From: Apostichopus japonicus
Lineage: Eukaryota > Echinodermata > Holothuroidea > Aspidochirotida > Stichopodidae
Direction of reading: 5' to 3'
NCBI RefSeq assembly: GCF_037975245.1
Contig: NC_092575.1
Coordinates: 17,389,810-17,453,809 of the forward strand
Length of the DNA: 64,000 bases
Shown: positions 24,307 to 64,000 of the stretch, piece after piece
How the letters are laid out: the number at the start of each line of letters is the position of its first letter
How positions within the stretch are numbered: position 1 is the stretch's first letter
The notes under the pieces: generated by a model
What the model was told of the DNA's origin: nothing
Seen by the model: the letters and a program-made list of their open reading frames with translations, nothing else
The model's database searches: none
Translations under genes and position numbers: made by a program

Positions 24307-24870
24307 TTATGTCAGAAAGGGTAGGGTGTCTTTCAATAGACAAGTAGTCTACTTTCCTTCCCAAACATGTTCACAACACTATAACACCGACAAATTGATA
24401 TTAACCGTGATGAACAGAATTTTGTTGGAATTTTGCAAAATTTTTAAGAGAAATGATTCAGAATCGAACAATGCGACTCCTGGCAGAGAGGACCTGTTCT
24501 AAGCTTAAGGCTACTGGGTAAATATTTACTTCAAGAATTTAAAATAAATCAAGAAATATAGTACATATTAAAGTGACATATTTCATCCAGCTTTGCTACT
24601 TTGCAGCATTTCCAGAAATTTGACACAGCTTGACGATAATTGAAAAAAAGAAAAAGAAAAAAAAAAAGGGTTTCAAAAAGATGTAAGGAAGGTACAGTCC
24701 ATTTTTAAAATCATTTCAACTATATTCATCTCTTCATAATCAAATTTTTCAGGGCCACCATGTTTTATTCATATAACTATCTTTACAACATATACCCTTT
24801 TTACTGTATATATTGACATTGGTTTTCATTTCACAATTTGAAACTTGAATAAACATGAAAAACAGAAACA

Positions 24871-25405
24871 ATTTACATTTTATGCAGCCGTTACTACCAT
24901 TCCAAAACACACTTTTCATTAACAGATGAAACCGTGATTATAAAATTGAATATTTACCTTTGTTGTTTTTTTTATTAGTAAACTGGCTCTTAGGAAAGGT
25001 TTTAAGAAATACAAGATGGAAATCCTTAAGAAGAAAACATTCCCAGCTACAAAACCTTGGTAAGGATTTTGTTTCCTAACGTTTTTCTGGGTGTAAAATA
25101 GAAAGACATTAATAAAGAGGTATTCACAAAAAGAGTGTTTCACATTTCATGTAACCGTTAACTACCTACCCAAATCACACTTTTCATTAACAGATAAAAC
25201 CATAATCACTCAAATTTAAAATTGACCTTGCATTTATTATTAGTAAACTGGCTCTTGGGAAAGAATTTAAGAAATACAAAATGGAAATCCTTAAGAAAAA
25301 AAAACACATTCCCGGCTCCAAAACATTGAAAAGGCTTCTGTTTTCTAAAAAAATTCTGGGTGTAAAATAGAAAGACGATAATAAAGAGTGATTCACACAG
25401 AGAGT
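24871..25405 (+). repeat. Tandem duplication, 268-bp period, two copies
   Basis: CACACTTTTCATTAACAGAT occurs at 24,908 and 25,176. AGTAAACTGGCTCTT, AAGAAATACAA, TGGAAATCCTTAAGA and TCTGGGTGTAAAATAGAAAG recur in order in both copies. Divergence suggests an old duplication. Confidence 0.8.
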
Positions 25406-26482
25406 CGATGAATTTTCATCTGCGGTATTAAGCTAAAGATTCAAAAAAAAAAAAACCAACAACTTTAGATTGAATAAGATTCTGATGAGACCCCAACACT
25501 CCACTACACAGTGTTTTGAGTGTGAATCACTGACTTTTAGTTTAGATAATTTGATTCAGTTGAAGAAATGATACATCAGGGATCAAAACTACATCCCGCA
25601 CCCCACCACTCCTAAATGCAGCATTAAATCTGTATACACTGCTCCATTAGTGTCCTTAGTGAAAACATTACAATAACAACATGCTAAATATTGTCTGTAC
25701 TGAAATTGAAACTGTTCATCTCTGAAAGTTTTTTCGGGGGGAATTACCCTTGAAACAAAAACCAAAGAAGGTTCAACAGTGTAACCTGAAATAGTACCCT
25801 GAAATGTACCTGTAGGGACCAGAATAACGTATTCACATATACAGGACATTTTAAACAACTCACGGTCCCCCTTTATCATAGAGCAAATCCTAAATTTAGT
25901 ATTCTGCCTTTTCCTCTTACAATATAATAAAAAAATAAAAATAAAACTTTCTTCAAGTTTCTTCAAGGACAGACACAAAAAGACACTTCCCCCCCCCCCT
26001 TTTCTATTAATTCTAACAATAATAGAAACTGCTCCTCTTATTCTAAGAAGTATTAAATATTAACAGAGATGATAATCTTTTTCAACAAGTAAATCTCCTC
26101 TAAACAAGGCATAACTTCTTTTTCTTCTTTTTTTCCCCTTTTCATTCCAGTTTTGAGATGATTGCATTTCAAGCCCAGAGGAGCAAGCCATAATACACTG
26201 TAATAACTAGTAAACACGAATATAAAAGAAAATGCACAACGCCCAATTCTTTTGTACTGATAAAAATGAATCCTGAGGGCGAATGAACCAAATGAACACG
26301 AGGCTGTTAGAACCACACTCCCATCGGCACTAGACCCACTGCCACGACTGTATAATGAACAAACATCTAAAATAATGTCATATCATATCAGTGAATCAAC
26401 TCAACTGCTTTAGCAGTTCTTCAGCACACACCTATTTATAGACCCTGTTGAGACTTAAAATTCATTACAAGCCAAACCATTC

Positions 26483-26585
26483 CCTTTACCCTCGTCCTGT
26501 CCCTCTGTTTCCCATCCTTTACCCTCTTCCTGTCCCTCTGTCCCATTCTTTACCCTCTTCCGGTCCCTCTGTTTCCCATTCCATC
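26483..26585 (+). repeat. Pyrimidine-rich minisatellite, about 3 copies
   Basis: Direct repeats of a CTGTCCCTCTGTTTCCCAT ... TTTACCCTCTTC unit of about 38 bp. Confidence 0.65.
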
Positions 26586-28908
26586 CCCACCAAGTTTCTT
26601 TCCTTTTTCTTCAGACTACTTACTCAAACTTACTCATCCACCATACAACACTTGTTTTTTTTGCATTCTGAACTTAAAACATAAACACCTTACAAAATAT
26701 GTTTTGACTGAATAAACAGAAAGATATTTTTTTCAATTCCTAAGGATAATAAAGAGCTGCTCAGACAATATTTGAAATCGATCACCGAGAAAAAAAAAGC
26801 TAAAGAGGAGATAAAGGATCTGTATGGATAACTTGTCTAAAGATTGTGACTTTCTACGACATACAGGTTTTTAAACTGGGTACTCAAGAATGTCTGAATT
26901 ATGCTGTTTCTGAGTAACAAAATATATAACATTACATAAAACTTAATGTAATGTGAAACCAGTAACTACAATTTTAAGTGTTCGCAGAAAATGCCTTAAA
27001 CCCCATCTATCACCTACTCCAAACCCCCCCCTCCCCCCTCCCCCTTCCCACACACCAAAATTCCATTTGATGTCTTTATGGTTTATTATGGTTTCTGTAA
27101 CAATAAAATCGTCATAAATGAAAAAAAAATATTCAAGCCTACGGCAAGAAACCAAAACCGTAAATAACAGACTTTTAAAGACAAATACGGCATTTCCTTT
27201 TTTTTCCTTTTCGATTGATAGTAAAACAATAAAAATGTTTGAATACAACACAAAATAGGATATGTATTGAAGCAAATGCTTATATAATGCAAAGTCATAA
27301 AAACTGGTCGATTTCTCTTAATATCATCATCAAAAAGACACAAAAAAGGTGTTTAAAAAACCTGTTTACCTTTTGAATACTTGGAAGCAACTTTAACTTT
27401 TGGCCCGATGCCCTTGGAATTATAGCCTAACTATTCTGTGGGCACTTTAAAAAAATTGGGCTGGAAGTACGGCGAGGCAAACTTTGGTTTTGGGGGAACG
27501 AAGAGCAAAAGTAGCAAGCGAGAAAGTTTGAAAGAGCAAAAAGCAATGTGAAAGAGAAGGAAAATATAAGAACCAACTGCTACACACAGCTCCTTGAAAG
27601 ACATTCAGAAATTCGTGCAAAATTGTTTGCTAATTTGACCAAACAAAATGTTAAATTGTCAAAGATGACTGTTTTACCATAACCAATCAGATGAGGAATT
27701 CCTTTTGAGGTAATATCTGCACCATGAAGTATTAAAACACTTTTAGTTCAATTGATATTGATTTTTTGATTTTAGATTTTCTTTGCACAATCTTGGAGGA
27801 GTCATTTCTTTGTTTTTGTAAGAACAGAATTGTTTCGATACATCTAATCACGAAAGACCGAATGCCCTGCGTATCCCTGATAGAAGATTATGCTAAAGCG
27901 AACTGTTCTTGCAATGTTGTCATCAACAGATATTCCTGTTTTCTTAGAAAAAACCATATCGATATATTAAATGTATCAATAGCCGACGGTTGCAACTTCT
28001 GATAAAGCAATTCTTAGGAAGCAGTTGTTAAAATTTGAAAGCGGCTAATTGTGGTCAAAGGCCAAGACAAACTACAGTGCATTCACTCTCCCAAACACTC
28101 GGCCGCACCCTTGAGAACAAATTCAATGTCGGCTGAAATCTGCATTATGGAATGCAGATCAAAGTCACATGGGAGTGAAGAGACCATATCAATTTTTTTT
28201 TATTTTTGGGGGGTGGGGCAGGTTTGCTCATTGCATTCTCTTTTGTGGTGTTTAATATCATCAAATACAAAGAATGTATTTAGTCATAGTTTGATGTAAC
28301 TAGCAACAGGTGGTTGCCCTATGTCTATCAAATTAAACAAGACACCAGGTTTATGGCGTAACAAGGACGTTATCTTTGTAGGTAACAGCCCAACATGGCA
28401 CATTGGGAAATCAGGACACAAAAGGCATATCTGAGAACTTTGGTTCTTCAGGTGATCATCAAAAATGTGAGTGCTTTCATGTTTGGGAGTCATGGACTCG
28501 GAGACCACTCGGGGGAATAATTTTAGCGTTCTGAGTTTTTGTAGCAGATTTTGAAAGTTACGATCTTCGTCTCATATTTGTGGTTGCGGTCTACAAACAC
28601 TGATATACATCTTTGCACTTAGCAACTTGCCCATATTTGCATAACACTTTGGGATACCATACCCGATAAAGTATTTCCTGCTACTCGGCTACCACTAGAA
28701 CTACCATCTCCGTGTATAAACTAAGGCTGATGAATCCGGATTTAGATCTCTTTTTTTTACAGGTCGGAATAAAAGAGTGGGAAAGTGAGGCATTTCTAGC
28801 TCTGCAATATGCTCGTGAGCGTACTATAAGACCGAAAAATTTGCGAAAACTCTCGAAAGATGAGTTTTGAGGGATTGATCGAAAGTCTTTATAGAATGAA
28901 AAAAAATA

Positions 28909-28914
28909 TTTATT
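28909..28914 (-). terminator. Candidate polyadenylation signal of USP32
   Basis: AATAAA on the minus strand, 123 bases downstream of the USP32 stop codon (29,038-29,040). The hexamer is common by chance in AT-rich DNA. Confidence 0.35.
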
Positions 28915-29037
28915 TTACTCTTGTTCGTCTGCGGAGTAGATTTCATTCTTGGTGGTGTCGCGGATACCGTTGAACGAAACCAGCGCCCAATAGAGAACAG
29001 AACCGACCCAAGACCCCAGTTTGCCTCGCCCAATCAG

Positions 29038-56141
<27,104 letters not shown>

Positions 56142-58423
56142 TCATTTCAATCCCTGGTTCAAATTTCAAAAACAGCTTTTTACTGCTTCTGTAGCAGTAT
56201 AGCACCAGTCGATTTTAATATATTAGTTTGGTAGCTGTGGTTAGCACTTTCAGTCTCAAAAAAACCACCATTACTATTTTGCATTATTCTTTGTTCTCTA
56301 ATCGGGGCGACAATTCATTTCAGATTATGAATGCGTGCACCCTGTCAGCTCTTCGGTTCGGTGTCACTTATTAAGTTTAGTCTTCTATCAAACTTTTCTC
56401 ATTTCAATCCCTGGTTCAAATTTCAAAAACAGCTTTTTACTGCTTCTGTAGCAGTATAGCACCAGTCGATTTTAATATATTAGTTTGGTAGCTGTGGTTA
56501 GCACTTTCAGTCTCAAAAAAACCACCATTACTATTTTGCATTATTCTTTGTTCTCTAATCGGGGCGACAATTCATTTCAGATTATGAATGCGTGCACCCT
56601 GTCAGCTCTTCGGTTCGGTGTCACTTATTAAGTTTAGTCTTCTATCAAACTTTTCTCATTTCAATCCCTGGTTCAAATTTCAAAAACAGCTTTTTACTGC
56701 TTCTGTAGCAGTATAGCACCAGTCGATTTTAATATATTAGTTTGGTAGCTGTGGTTAGCACTTTCAGTCTCAAAAAAACCACCATTACTATTTTGCATTA
56801 TTCTTTGTTCTCTAATCGGGGCGACAATTCATTTCAGATTATGAATGCGTGCACCCTGTCAGCTCTTCGGTTCGGTGTCACTTATTAAGTTTAGTCTTCT
56901 ATCAAACTTTTCTCATTTCAATCCCTGGTTCAAATTTCAAAAACAGCTTTTTACTGCTTCTGTAGCAGTATAGCACCAGTCGATTTTAATATATTAGTTT
57001 GGTAGCTGTGGTTAGCACTTTCAGTCTCAAAAAAACCACCATTACTATTTTGCATTATTCTTTGTTCTCTAATCGGGGCGACAATTCATTTCAGATTATG
57101 AATGCGTGCACCCTGTCAGCTCTTCGGTTCGGTGTCACTTATTAAGTTTAGTCTTCTATCAAACTTTTCTCATTTCAATCCCTGGTTCAAATTTCAAAAA
57201 CAGCTTTTTACTGCTTCTGTAGCAGTATAGCACCAGTCGATTTTAATATATTAGTTTGGTAGCTGTGGTTAGCACTTTCAGTCTCAAAAAAACCACCATT
57301 ACTATTTTGCATTATTCTTTGTTCTCTAATCGGGGCGACAATTCATTTCAGATTATGAATGCGTGCACCCTGTCAGCTCTTCGGTTCGGTGTCACTTATT
57401 AAGTTTAGTCTTCTATCAAACTTTTCTCATTTCAATCCCTGGTTCAAATTTCAAAAACAGCTTTTTACTGCTTCTGTAGCAGTATAGCACCAGTCGATTT
57501 TAATATATTAGTTTGGTAGCTGTGGTTAGCACTTTCAGTCTCAAAAAAACCACCATTACTATTTTGCATTATTCTTTGTTCTCTAATCGGGGCGACAATT
57601 CATTTCAGATTATGAATGCGTGCACCCTGTCAGCTCTTCGGTTCGGTGTCACTTATTAAGTTTAGTCTTCTATCAAACTTTTCTCATTTCAATCCCTGGT
57701 TCAAATTTCAAAAACAGCTTTTTACTGCTCTGTAGCAGTATAGCACCAGTCGATTTTAATATATTAGTTTGGTAGCTGTGGTTAGCACTTTCAGTCTCAA
57801 AAAAACCACCATTACTATTTTGCATTATTCTTTGTTCTCTAATCGGGGCGACAATTCATTTCAGATTATGAATGCGTGCACCCTGTCAGCTCTTCGGTTC
57901 GGTGTCACTTATTAAGTTTAGTCTTCTATCAAACTTTTCTCATTTCAATCCCTGGTTCAAATTTCAAAAACAGCTTTTTACTGCTTCTGTAGCAGTATAG
58001 CACCAGTCGATTTTAATATATTAGTTTGGTAGCTGTGGTTAGCACTTTCAGTCTCAAAAAAACCACCATTACTATTTTGCATTATTCTTTGTTCTCTAAT
58101 CGGGGCGACAATTCATTTCAGATTATGAATGCGTGCACCCTGTCAGCTCTTCGGTTCGGTGTCACTTATTAAGTTTAGTCTTCTATCAAACTTTTCTCAT
58201 TTCAATCCCTGGTTCAAATTTCAAAAACAGCTTTTTACTGCTTCTGTAGCAGTATAGCACCAGTCGATTTTAATATATTAGTTTGGTAGCTGTGGTTAGC
58301 ACTTTCAGTCTCAAAAAAACCACCATTACTATTTTGCATTATTCTTTGTTCTCTAATCGGGGCGACAATTCATTTCAGATTATGAATGCGTGCACCCTGT
58401 CAGCTCTTCGGTTCGGTGTCACT

Positions 58424-59034
58424 CAAGGGCGGCGGAAACACTTTTAATCTGGGGGGGCACCGACATCAAAGGGCACTTTGCAGAAATTCGATTGGACTGA
58501 TGCAGCCTTATATTTAGTACCCTTTATAACTCTTATTGTATTATCTTATTTGCGCCCCTCCCCCCCCCCCCCGCAAGGAAAATATGCATACTAGCACTGC
58601 AATGTGCAAATTGGGAAACAAGGAACAATTAGTTTTTTTCTTGAGAAAATTAGGTGAAATCATGCTAGTTGCTAATGTATTAGAGTTTATTTCTCGTTAA
58701 TATCTTAACAAATTTTTCCCATTCGAAATAGCTTTAATTTGACCCACAGAAGTTCATTAAAAGTCAGGGGCGTAGCCAGGATTTGCAAAGTTGTATGCAC
58801 GACTATCTGAGCGGAGCGCCACCATCGGTTGGCGCGGAGCGTACAAGAAAATTTTTGGCTTTACAAACCCCTCAGATGGCCGGAAACGGCCCTTCTCGAG
58901 TGTTCATTCTGGTTCCCTTGCCTCTTGCTAACTTGAGACACCTCAATTTTTATGTAGAAAAAGGGCACATTTTTAACCTGAGGAAAAGTGGGGGGGCACG
59001 TGCCCCCTGTGCCCCCCCGGTTCCGCCGCCCTTG
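58424..59034 (+). mobile_element. hAT-type MITE inserted in the satellite, with 8-bp target duplication
   Basis: It begins CAAGGGCGGCGGAA and ends with the reverse complement TTCCGCCGCCCTTG. It is flanked by GTGTCACT on both sides (58,416-58,423 and 59,035-59,042), which occurs once in the uninterrupted satellite unit. An 8-bp duplication plus CA-rich GGG ends is the hAT superfamily hallmark. The 611-bp interior is non-coding and includes CAGGGGCGTAGCCAGG (58,765-58,780), itself a typical hAT end, so an older element may be nested. Confidence 0.92.
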
Positions 59035-59703
59035 GTGTCACTTATTAAGTTTAGTCTTCTATCAAACTTTTCTCATTTCAATCACTGGTTCAAATTTCAA
59101 AAACAGCTTTTTACTGCTTCTGTAGCAGTATAGCACCAGTCGATTTTAATATATTAGTTTGGTAGCTGTGGTTAGCACTTTCAGTCTCAAAAAAACCACC
59201 ATTACTATTTTGCATTATTCTTTGTTCTCTAATCGGGGCGACAATTCATTTCAGATTATGAATGCGTGCACCCTGTCAGCTCTTCGGTTCGGTGTCACTT
59301 ATTAAGTTTAGTCTTCTATCAAACTTTTCTCATTTCAATCCCTGGTTCAAATTTCAAAAACAGCTTTTTACTGCTTCTGTAGCAGTATAGCACCAGTCGA
59401 TTTTAATATATTAGTTTGGTAGCTGTGGTTAGCACTTTCAGTCTCAAAAAAACCACCATTACTATTTTGCATTATTCTTTGTTCTCTAATCGGGGCGACA
59501 ATTCATTTCAGATTATGAATGCGTGCACCCTGTCAGCTCTTCGGTTCGGTGTCACTTATTAAGTTTAGTCTTCTATCAAACTTTTCTCATTTCAATCCCT
59601 GGTTCAAATTTCAAAAACAGCTTTTTACTGCTTCTGTAGCAGTATAGCACCAGTCGATTTTAATATATTAGTTTGGTAGCTGTGGTTAGCACTTTCAGTC
59701 TCA

Positions 59704-62303
59704 AACAAGAGCCCAAGGGCACTGTGGTTCCTTGCTTGGGGTATATGACAATACACATAATATTATCAAGCAAGATTGGGCTGAAATAGTCCAAGTAATT
59801 GTGGTCCTACATGTTCCCATAAAGTAACCAACACTATAGCCAACACTTTTGTGATCACAAAATGTGATCGGATTTTTTATTAAAAGGCATTTTTGAGATC
59901 TAAATATGGCGTCGAAAATGTAAGAAATATAAGAGACCTACAAGCGTGTCAACAGATATGATAACAATGGTGACCTCAGATGACATGACCTTTAAGTTTC
60001 AAAATGTTCCACCACACCATTCACAACTTGTCCCAAAATATCAACCATGTCACACCTTGGCATTGAGATTTAATTGCATTAAATGTCAAAAAATTAACTT
60101 TGAACTTGTATGTAACTTCACACACAAAGGTCACCCGGAGGTCAACCAATTGACATTTTTGATCGGTGAGACCTAAATAGAGCATGACTGTAAAAATTCA
60201 AACATTTTTTCTTTGCCCATTTTCTCCCCCCATAATACTACTTTTTTAACATTAGCTGACCTTTGGTGACCTTGGATCACATAACCGTTAAGTTTGAAAA
60301 TATTCCCCTATACCATTTGCAACTTGTCCAAAAAAATCAACCTTGTCACACCTTGGCACTGGGAGTTATTGCATTAAATGTCTGAAAATTAACTTTCACC
60401 TAAAATAACTTTGCACACGAAGGTCAAATGGGGGTCAACCCATTGACATTTATGATCAGAAGTTACCTTTGACATCTGAAAATAGCATCGAAACTGTAAA
60501 AATCCCCAAAACACGGAAAGGTCACCAGAGGTCAAATTGAGGTCAAGGGTCACCCAGATGCGGGTCGACAATTGGATTACATTGAGGCAACTCCCAACCC
60601 TAACAGACATTTTGTTCTCAAGTTATTGCAAAAATACTAGTTTTTTATCATTAATTGACCTTTGGTGACCTTGTATCACATAACCGTTAAGTTTGAAAAT
60701 ATTCCCCTATACCATTTGCAACTACTCCAAAAATATTAACCTTGTCACACCTTGGAACTGGGAGTTATTGCATTAAATGTCTGAAAATTAACTTTGACCT
60801 CATATAACTTCGCACACGAAGGTCACACGGGTGTCAACCAATTGACATTTATGATCAGAAGTTACCTTTAACATCTGAAAATAGCATCAAAACTGTAAAA
60901 ATCCACAAAACACTAAAAAGGTCACCAAAGGTCAAATTGAGGTCAAGGGTCACCCAGATGCGGGTCGACAATTGGATTACATTGAAGCAACTCCCAACCC
61001 TAACGGACAATTTGTTCTCAAGTTATCGCAAAAATACTAGTTTTTTATCATTAATTGACCTTTGGTGACCTCGGATCACATGACCGTTAAGTTTGAAAAT
61101 ATTCCCCTATACCATTTGCAACTTGTTTCAAAATATCAACCGTGTAACACCTTGGCACTGGGAGTTATTACACTAAATGTCTGAAAATTAACTTTGACCT
61201 CATATAACTTAACATACAAAGGTCACCTTGGGTCAACTTATTGACATTTTTGATTGATGAGACCTAAATTAGAGCATCAAACTATAAAAAATCAAACATT
61301 TTTTTCTTTGCCCATTTTCTACCCCCAAAATACTAGTTTTTTGACATTAATTGACCTTTGGTGACCTCGGATCACATGACCGTTAAGTTTGAAAATATTC
61401 CCCTATACCATTTGCAACTTGTCCAAAAATATCAACCATGTCACACCTTGGAACTGGGAGTTGTTGCATTAAATGTCTGAAAATTAACTTTGACCTCGTA
61501 TAACTTCGCACACGAAGGTCACACGGGTGTCAACCAATTGACATTTTTGATCGGAAGGTACCTTTGATATCCAAATCTAGCATCAAAACCAAACATTTTC
61601 TTTTTTGCTCGTTTCCTCCCAAAATAAGCACATTTTTTCTAATGTGACCTTTGACCTTTTGACCTTGGTTTCAGATGAAGTTTAATCTCCTGATTCCAAA
61701 AAACAAAACGAAAAGTCTGTATAACCATCCTAACTCGGACCGAAAAACTTTGACCCCATATAACTTCGCACATAAAGGTCACACGGGGTCAACCCTTTGA
61801 CTTTTATGATCAGAAGGTACCTTTGACATCTGAAAATAGCATCAAAACTGTAAAAATCCCCAAAAACACGTAAAGGTCACCAGAGGTCAAATTGAGGTCA
61901 AGGGTCACCCAGATGCGGGTCAACAATTGGATAACATTGAAGCAACTCCCAACCCTAACGGACATTTCGTTCTCAAGTTATCGCAAAAAAACTAGTTTTT
62001 TATCATTAATTGACCTTTGGTGACCTCGGATCACATGACCGTTAAGTTTGAAAATGTTCCCCTAACCAGTTAACAACTTTTCCCAAAATATCAATCTTGT
62101 CGCACATTGGCACTGGGAGTTATTGCAGTTTTAATATGTTCGGTTTTTGGACCATAACTGACCTTTGGTGACCTTTGTGGGCACCAAAAACAATAGGGCA
62201 CACCTTCTCCATATGGCGGATCTATAGTCCAAGTTTGGCCTCAATCCAACTTTCCCTTATTGAGATAGAGCGTACCCAAGAAAGTGTCACAGATGCACAC
62301 ACA

Positions 62304-62354
<51 letters not shown>

Positions 62355-62400
62355 CAACCTGACTGCATAGGTTCCTTTTGCTAAAGCAAGGAACCAAAAA
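59704..62400 (+). mobile_element. 2.7-kb non-autonomous repeat element, copy B, inserted in the satellite
   Basis: Collinear with copy A (33,407-36,080) from AACAAGAGCCCAAGGGCACT to the CA tract (about 62,303-62,352) and the GGTTCC...GGAACC hairpin (62,370-62,395). The insertion splits a satellite unit within its A7 run: the left flank keeps three A's and the right side has six, so at most two bases are duplicated. The half-site clusters are conserved at 60,519, 60,919 and 61,874. Copy B is in the same orientation as A and likewise non-coding. Confidence 0.9.
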
Positions 62401-64000
62401 ACCACCATTACTATTTTGCATTATTCTTTGTTCTCTAATCGGGGCGACAATTCATTTCAGATTATGAATGCGTGCACCCTGTCAGCTCTTCGGTTCGGTG
62501 TCACTTATTAAGTTTAGTCTTCTATCAAACTTTTCTCATTTCAATCCCTGGTTCAAATTTCAAAAACAGCTTTTTACTGCTTCTGTAGCAGTATAGCACC
62601 AGTCGATTTTAATATATTAGTTTGGTAGCTGTGGTTAGCACTTTCAGTCTCAAAAAAACCACCATTACTATTTTGCATTATTCTTTGTTCTCTAATCGGG
62701 GCGACAATTCATTTCAGATTATGAATGCGTGCACCCTGTCAGCTCTTCGGTTCGGTGTCACTTATTAAGTTTAGTCTTCTATCAAACTTTTCTCATTTCA
62801 ATCCCTGGTTCAAATTTCAAAAACAGCTTTTTACTGCTTCTGTAGCAGTATAGCACCAGTCGATTTTAATATATTAGTTTGGTAGCTGTGGTTAGCACTT
62901 TCAGTCTCAAAAAAACCACCATTACTATTTTGCATTATTCTTTGTTCTCTAATCGGGGCGACAATTCATTTCAGATTATGAATGCGTGCACCCTGTCAGC
63001 TCTTCGGTTCGGTGTCACTTATTAAGTTTAGTCTTCTATCAAACTTTTCTCATTTCAATCACTGGTTCAAATTTCAAAAACAGCTTTTTACTGCTTCTGT
63101 AGCAGTATAGCACCAGTCGATTTTAATATATTAGTTTGGTAGCTGTGGTTAGCACTTTCAGTCTCAAAAAAACCACCATTACTATTTTGCATTATTCTTT
63201 GTTCTCTAATCGGGGCGACAATTCATTTCAGATTATGAATGCGTGCACCCTGTCAGCTCTTCGGTTCGGTGTCACTTATTAAGTTTAGTCTTCTATCAAA
63301 CTTTTCTCATTTCAATCCCTGGTTCAAATTTCAAAAACAGCTTTTTACTGCTTCTGTAGCAGTATAGCACCAGTCGATTTTAATATATTAGTTTGGTAGC
63401 TGTGGTTAGCACTTTGAGTCTCAAAAAAACCACCATTACTATTTTGCATTATTCTTTGTTCTCTAATCGGGGCGACAATTCATTTCAGATTATGAATGCG
63501 TGCACCCTGTCAGCTCTTCGGTTCGGTGTCACTTATTAAGTTTAGTCTTCTATCAAACTTTTCTCATTTCAATCACTGGTTCAAATTTCAAAAACAGCTT
63601 TTTACTGCTTCTGTAGCAGTATAGCACCAGTCGATTTTAATATATTAGTTTGGTAGCTGTGGTTAGCACTTTCAGTCTCAAAAAAACCACCATTACTATT
63701 TTGCATTATTCTTTGTTCTCTAATCGGGGCGACAATTCATTTCAGATTATGAATGCGTGCACCCTGTCAGCTCTTCGGTTCGGTGTCACTTATTAAGTTT
63801 AGTCTTCTATCAAACTTTTCTCATTTCAATCACTGGTTCAAATTTCAAAAACAGCTTTTTACTGCTTCTGTAGCAGTATAGCACCAGTCGATTTTAATAT
63901 ATTAGTTTGGTAGCTGTGGTTAGCACTTTCAGTCTCAAAAAAACCACCATTACTATTTTGCATTATTCTTTGTTCTCTAATCGGGGCGACAATTCATTTC

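Larger units (their letters stand above)
20823..28908. other. Intergenic region between PPTC7 and USP32
   Basis: About 8 kb with no supported gene. Recognised items are transposon relics at 21,373-21,720 and 23,927-24,306, a small dispersed repeat at 21,758-21,840, a 268-bp tandem duplication at 24,871-25,405 and a pyrimidine minisatellite at 26,483-26,585. The PPTC7 promoter should lie just right of 20,822, but no convincing core element was seen. Confidence 0.5.

Noticed and set aside
25589-25978. 129-codon minus-strand frame, the longest in the intergenic region
   Set aside because: No recognisable motif, no splice or promoter context, and odd composition (many Phe, Cys and Tyr); likely chance in AT-rich DNA.
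58783-59133. 116-codon plus-strand frame
   Set aside because: It runs from the inside of a hAT MITE across its end into satellite sequence; it cannot be an evolved protein.

Overview
The window looks like animal nuclear DNA. Genes are split into short exons with GT-AG introns, the base composition is AT-rich, and intergenic and intronic DNA is full of transposon relics, minisatellites and CA, poly-G and poly-A tracts. Two host genes can be read exon by exon with consistent reading phase, and both look like deuterostome orthologues. The repeat styles (hAT-like MITEs, a rolling-circle-like family ending in a CA tract plus hairpin, a CR1/L2-like LINE tail) suggest a marine invertebrate deuterostome, most likely an echinoderm, perhaps a sea cucumber. 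That assignment is inference, not proof. No bacterial operon, CRISPR array, rRNA or tRNA gene was found.

Layout. Positions 1-3,448 hold non-coding DNA and one transposon end (490-1,205). Positions about 3,750-5,361 (+) hold a small unrecognised spliced gene; its 5' part is interrupted by reading-frame shifts, and it is bracketed by an old inverted duplication (3,449-3,600 and about 7,250-7,471). A fold-back element lies at 9,392-10,137. Positions 11,707-20,822 (-) hold the first four coding exons (251 residues) of a PPTC7-type mitochondrial PP2C phosphatase; its C-terminal exon or exons were not found. Positions 20,823-28,900 are intergenic with MITEs and duplications. Positions 29,038-56,092 (-) hold the 3' part of a USP32-type deubiquitinase: 14 exons in unbroken phase, 903 residues, from the catalytic Cys box to a C-terminal CAAX box. 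The gene's N-terminal part (EF-hand, DUSP) should lie beyond the right edge.

From 56,130 to the right edge the USP32 intron is a 257-bp satellite array. It starts only 37 bases upstream of the catalytic-Cys exon and is interrupted by a hAT MITE with a clean 8-bp target duplication and by a 2.7-kb repeat element. A second full copy of that 2.7-kb element lies at 33,407-36,080 in the 16-kb USP32 intron.

The most striking observation is that the 2.7-kb element is built from internal repeats dense in AGGTCA (nuclear-receptor) half-sites in direct-repeat spacings 1, 2, 4 and 5, with a 5' segment that matches its 3' terminal hairpin. It could spread receptor-type binding sites, but function is untested. 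Two USP32 exons also show tandem duplication of just the exon tail plus its splice donor.

PPTC7 (mitochondrial phosphatase) and USP32 (endomembrane deubiquitinase) are same-strand neighbours with no evident shared pathway.
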